Assembly: GCF_018476525.1 (NCBI RefSeq)
Contig: NZ_JAHCST010000010.1
Location: 186,001 to 250,000 of the forward strand
Source: Acrocarpospora catenulata
GTDB taxonomy: Bacteria; Actinomycetota; Actinomycetes; Streptosporangiales; Streptosporangiaceae
Direction of reading: 5' to 3'
Length of the DNA: 64,000 bases
Below, in pieces: positions 61,501 through 64,000 of this stretch. Positions within the stretch are counted from its first letter, which is position 1. Every line of letters begins with the position of its first letter. A program made the translations under genes and the position numbers. Under the pieces are notes generated by a model that saw only the letters and a program-made list of their open reading frames with translations, was not told the origin of the DNA and made no database searches.

Positions 61501-64000
61501 TCCTGGCCGGCCAGCCAGTCCAGATCTTCGTAGTCGATCTTGAGGAGGCCGGTCTGCTCCAGGTTGGGCATGGTGACCCGCCATCCGCGCTCAAGGTCCA
61601 TGTAGAGCCTGAAGGCGATGACATCCCGCAGAGTCTTGGCGGCGTTGCGGGTCAGCGACGGCGGCAGGTCTGCGACCCCGGTGTAGTCGGCCGGGGAAAG
61701 CCCCAGCGCGTCGGAAACGCGGGAAGCCAGCACCTCGTGATTGAGACCTTCCTCGCCCGCGTCGGAGACCGCCTGGTACAGCGCGCTGCGTAGCTGGGTG
61801 ACCTGCGCGAAGTCGTTGAAATGCCCGGCCTGCAGCGAGGCGTCCTGCCGGTTGTCGACGAAGGTGAGGAGCTTACGGGCCTCCGCCTTCAGGGCCTCGG
61901 GCGGCGCCTCCTTCAGCGAACGGACGATGGAAGCCGACACGAGTGAGGTCGCCGACGAACGGCCCTCCTGGTCAAGCCGGGCCAGTTTGGCGAAGTCCTT
62001 CCCCCTGACCTGCTCGTAGCTGACTCCGCAGTGGAGGCAGAACAGGAACGGTGAGGGGATGAAGGCCACCATCAACTCGCCGCGGTCCTGCATGCCATAC
62101 GGATCGACCCGGACGAGGCTCGGCACGCGGGACCGATAGGTGGAGCGGACAGTCTCGTTGCCCTGATCATCGCTCTCCAGCCAGGAGTCGGGCAAACGTC
62201 GCTCGGCAATCGCCTGCTCCATGTTGGGCGGCCAGGAACGGCTGGTGCTGACGTAGAGGTAACCGTCACCGGCGCGGCCGCCGGTGGCGGCGGTGTCGGG
62301 ACGTGGGCCGTAGGTTGTGACCCCGTTCTTCTCCTCACGCCACACCGTCAGATACTCCTGGCCGCAGTCACGGCAGAAGGCCAGCGGCAACAGCAGCTTG
62401 CCGTCCGAGCCGGGTTGAACGCGCTGGTAGTCGCGAGTCAGGTAGCGGGACTGCTCGTCTTCCAGCGTCACGTAGACGGTGTCGCCCTTGGACAGGAACT
62501 GGTGCAGCCGGAAGGCGAACAGAGGCCGGTCGGTGACCGGGTGGCGGGCCTCCGAACCGGCCTTCAGCGTGTCGCGAATAGCCTCGCCGCAGCTCTGCTC
62601 GTCGAGTCCGCTGCTCGTGGCCAGTTCCCGGGCCGCTTCCTCGATCTTGGCGGGCTTCTGCCGAACAAGCCGTCCCGTCTCGTCCGGCACGAGACCGAAA
62701 CGCGCCTCGATCCAGCGGGCCAGCGGATCAGACACCAGATCGGCGTACGCGCGCGGCGAGCGAGGCAGGCGGAGCCGCTCGGCCGGGACCACCGTCGGCG
62801 GCTCACCGGTAGCGCGTACCAGCGTCTCACCGATGACGTGTTCCGAGCGCACCTCGGTGCCGAAGAGGGTGGAGGCCACGCCGGCCACGGCTTCCCGCTG
62901 CCGCGCGAAGGTGCCTTCGCTGGACATGGTCGCCGAGGTGCCCACGCACTGGAGGTTCTCCGCCCGGCACGCCTCGCGGACACGGCGGATGAGCAACGCC
63001 ACATCAGCGCCTTGACGGCCGCGGTAGGTGTGGAGCTCGTCGAAGACGAGGAACTCCAGGCCGGCCGCCATCTTGATGAGGGAGCGGCGCTCCTCCGGAC
63101 GGGTGAGCATCAGCTCCAGCATCACGTAGTTGGTGAGCAGGATGTCCGGCGGGTTGTCGCGGATGACCTTGCGGTCATCATCGCTCTCCTGGCCGGTGTA
63201 GCGGGCGTAGGTGACCGGTTCGCGGCCCGCGCCGTAGCCGTCGGTGAGGTACTTCTTGAGCTCTTCGCGCTGACTGTTGGCCAGGGCGTTCATCGGATAC
63301 ACGATGATCGCGCGAACCCGCCTCGGAGCCCTCGGCCCCTCCTGCTCGCGGTCCTTGAGCACCTTGTCGACGATCGGCACGATGTAGGCGAGAGACTTAC
63401 CCGAGCCGGTGCCGGTGGTGAGGACGTAGGACTCACCGGACTGAGCCGTCTTGACCGCCTCGAGCTGGTGCTGATGGAGAGTCAGCGGGCGGCCGTCACA
63501 CACGGTGCCGTCCTTGGTCTTGCCCGCTTGGAAGATGCGCGCGCACTCCTCGTGCAGGATCCCGTCCTTGACCAGTTCCAGGACGGTACCGCCGGAAGCG
63601 AAGAAGGGGTTCAGCGACAGCCAGGGATCGGGCCACTGGGACTTGGCGTCTAAGTCGTCCTCGACGAAGCCCTTGATCCGGTCGTCACGGATGATCGTGC
63701 CACCCTCGGTGAAGGCCCGGTAGTCCTCGATGAGCTTGCGGTGCACGCCGAAGACGTCCATGCCGGACCCGACCGCGCGGAGCAGAGGGGCAGGGATGGC
63801 GGGCGGTTCTACAGGAGCGGACCCAAGGTGGCGCACCGGGTCGAAGTCGTCCCATCCAGAGAGGTCGACGCCACCGGTAGCGAGTGGCAGCAGCGCTTCG
63901 CGGACGATGACGGCGTCCTCGGGACGGTCAGCAGGCTCCTTTGCCAGCAACCGCTGAACGAGCCGGGCCAGATCGTCGGGGACCTCGGGGCGGATCAGCC
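58500..64000 (-). CDS. Kinase-DEAD helicase-DUF1998-nuclease fusion (5' end outside window)
   Basis: At least 1832 residues; the frame is open to the right edge. The first visible residues read LIRPEVPDDLARLVQRLLAK followed by EPADRPEDA, the end of a Hanks-kinase C-lobe including its conserved Arg. About 60 residues later a DUF1998-helicase N-terminal region begins (DVFGVHRKLIEDYRAF, WPDPWLSLNPFF). Then come Walker A TGTGSGKSLAY, VFDELHTYRG, TMELGVDIAELN and QRSGRAGRSG. Zinc motifs follow (CAACGYHHDAQERADRCQMC, CALGCYECLLTYGNQ). The last 110 residues look like a Vsr/DUF559-type endonuclease (ARPDYVYRLPGVKVAVFVDG). No stop or start separates these parts. It is the first visible gene of the coupled SNF2-methyltransferase operon. 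The kinase body must be checked beyond the edge. Confidence 0.82.
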   Translation of the reverse strand, partial: LIRPEVPDDLARLVQRLLAKEPADRPEDAVIVREALLPLATGGVDLSGWDDFDPVRHLGSAPVEPPAIPAPLLRAVGSGMDVFGVHRKLIEDYRAFTEGGTIIRDDRIKGFVEDDLDAKSQWPDPWLSLNPFFASGGTVLELVKDGILHEECARIFQAGKTKDGTVCDGRPLTLHQHQLEAVKTAQSGESYVLTTGTGSGKSLAYIVPIVDKVLKDREQEGPRAPRRVRAIIVYPMNALANSQREELKKYLTDGYGAGREPVTYARYTGQESDDDRKVIRDNPPDILLTNYVMLELMLTRPEERRSLIKMAAGLEFLVFDELHTYRGRQGADVALLIRRVREACRAENLQCVGTSATMSSEGTFARQREAVAGVASTLFGTEVRSEHVIGETLVRATGEPPTVVPAERLRLPRSPRAYADLVSDPLARWIEARFGLVPDETGRLVRQKPAKIEEAARELATSSGLDEQSCGEAIRDTLKAGSEARHPVTDRPLFAFRLHQFLSKGDTVYVTLEDEQSRYLTRDYQRVQPGSDGKLLLPLAFCRDCGQEYLTVWREEKNGVTTYGPRPDTAATGGRAGDGYLYVSTSRSWPPNMEQAIAERRLPDSWLESDDQGNETVRSTYRSRVPSLVRVDPYGMQDRGELMVAFIPSPFLFCLHCGVSYEQVRGKDFAKLARLDQEGRSSATSLVSASIVRSLKEAPPEALKAEARKLLTFVDNRQDASLQAGHFNDFAQVTQLRSALYQAVSDAGEEGLNHEVLASRVSDALGLSPADYTGVADLPPSLTRNAAKTLRDVIAFRLYMDLERGWRVTMPNLEQTGLLKIDYEDLDWLAGQEERWSDPEINAHIVLRDAEPGRRAEIMRALLDEMRRGLAIDVQYFRDDFDTLQRASEERLVDPWVLSSSDKPKVGIAYPQGSRPGMDRSGLFLSGRGKFGKYLKRVHFPKLPTDDLQLIIVNLLEVLTKAGLLSKTSAAPQRTGRFRGPSSPAVTGYQISAACLIWRAGTGETAGHDPLTRTYASGQGPRVNAFFRDLYRDTADALAGLVAREHTAQVPPEERQRREKAFAKAELKLLYCSPTMELGVDIAELNAVMMRNVPPTPANYAQRSGRAGRSGQPALVTTYCATGNSHDQYYFRRSDRMVAGVVAPPKLDLCNEDLVRSHVQAIWLAESKLKLGSAIPHIIDISYEEDARYPDPELPLHSDVVAKLRDAAAQRSAVAAAQQVFGELLAEFADTTWWHEQWIEESVRKAPEEFDQALNRWRGLFRAALVDQAEQNRRVLDHTLTERDRKLAVGRRKEAETQLDLLKNESDDSRSLLSDFNPYRYLASEGFLPGYSFPRLPLAAYIPTTGRRHGNGDYVQRPRFLAIREFGPGALIYHEGARYQVTRIQLPPDATGDVVTTTAKRCAACGYHHDAQERADRCQMCDEPLNDITSNLLQLHTVYTKRRERISSDEEERRRAGFRLVTSYRFHDHGKRPGRRDAVLTDPAGQFATLSFGDSATVRISNMGRIRAKEGEPDGFWLDPADGRWMNEREAGEASGDSGEMPVIDGEGNEKRRRKRVIPYVQDTRNILVLKLDEPLDKPAALSLMYALERGIEAAFELEDAELTSELLPPDEGPRDRMLFTEAAEGGAGVLRRMQSEPDALARAAAEALLICHFAPDGTDLLGPHPDRPCALGCYECLLTYGNQHNHAAIDRHSVREPLLRFAAGAALATGRGETRTEQLARLTAQSDTALEGRLVAWLKEQGLRLPDEAQTFVTEALARPDYVYRLPGVKVAVFVDGPVHDHAVVAERDRDAEERLYDQGWDVVRFPYDGDWSAIATQFSRYFGTATRGNV

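Noticed and set aside
59541-61793. 750-codon open frame on the plus strand
   Set aside because: Antisense to the DEAD/DUF1998 helicase gene, whose motifs are unambiguous; the product has shadow composition (Gly/Val/Gln repeats).
48865-64000. Assignment as BREX
   Set aside because: No PglZ, BrxC/PglY or BrxL gene is visible, although kinase, methyltransferase and helicase would fit in part.
51119-64000. Assignment as standard class 1 DISARM
   Set aside because: SNF2 and methyltransferase fit, but no separate drmA, drmB or phospholipase-like drmC gene is visible and the DUF1998 helicase is a kinase-nuclease fusion. Genes beyond the right edge could still change this.

Overview
The window reads as chromosomal DNA of a high-GC filamentous actinomycete. 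Codon third positions are mostly G/C, GTG starts are common, NarL-type histidine kinases are present, and the insertion-sequence remnants are of actinobacterial type. A Streptosporangiales-like host (Nonomuraea, Streptosporangium or Actinomadura) is my guess from style only, not an identification.

Region 1 (1-10.1 kb) holds a truncated histidine kinase, a CPBP membrane protease, an SMI1/KNR4 protein, two decayed gene fragments (VOC and MDR families) and a compact phenazine-type locus: phzF(-), a single phzA/B gene (+), a KstD-like flavoprotein (+), phzE(-) and phzD(+). phzG and phzC are absent, which is unusual.

Region 2 (10.2-18 kb) is ordinary accessory chromosome: an AAA ATPase behind a perfect operator-like palindrome, a membrane protein/HTH pair, an MDR oxidoreductase, a frameshifted membrane protein and a histidine kinase/response regulator pair. 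A 0.2-kb repeat at 10.25 kb carries the C-terminal codons of a lost second copy of the pPIWI-RE gene found at 34 kb.

Region 3 (18-64 kb) is a stacked defence island. Two 45-nt tRNA-Arg(UCU) 3' fragments lie 15.5 kb apart as direct repeats. They bracket a type ISP-like restriction-modification enzyme, an IS3-family element, a three-gene DUF1998-helicase module (middle gene frameshifted) and an IS5-family element. Beyond the second fragment lies a tightly coupled four-gene operon: Cas4/AddB-like nuclease, REase-fold protein, DinG-type helicase and pPIWI-RE. It is divergent from a Ser/Thr kinase. Next come two paralogous HTH-N6-methyltransferase genes with degenerate catalytic motifs, a full UvrD-like helicase with a RelE-like N-terminus, and a remnant of a second such helicase.

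The right end is a translationally coupled operon reading in from beyond the edge. Its first visible gene encodes a polypeptide whose N-terminal stretch is the C-lobe of a Hanks-type kinase, running without a stop into a DEAD-box/DUF1998 helicase and a C-terminal Vsr/DUF559-like nuclease domain. It is followed by a SNF2 helicase and a 1488-residue Eco57I-type methyltransferase, and then probably by the UvrD-like gene. This kinase-helicase-nuclease fusion with SNF2 and methyltransferase partners is the best candidate for an undescribed anti-phage system. It resembles class 1 DISARM in parts but not in architecture.
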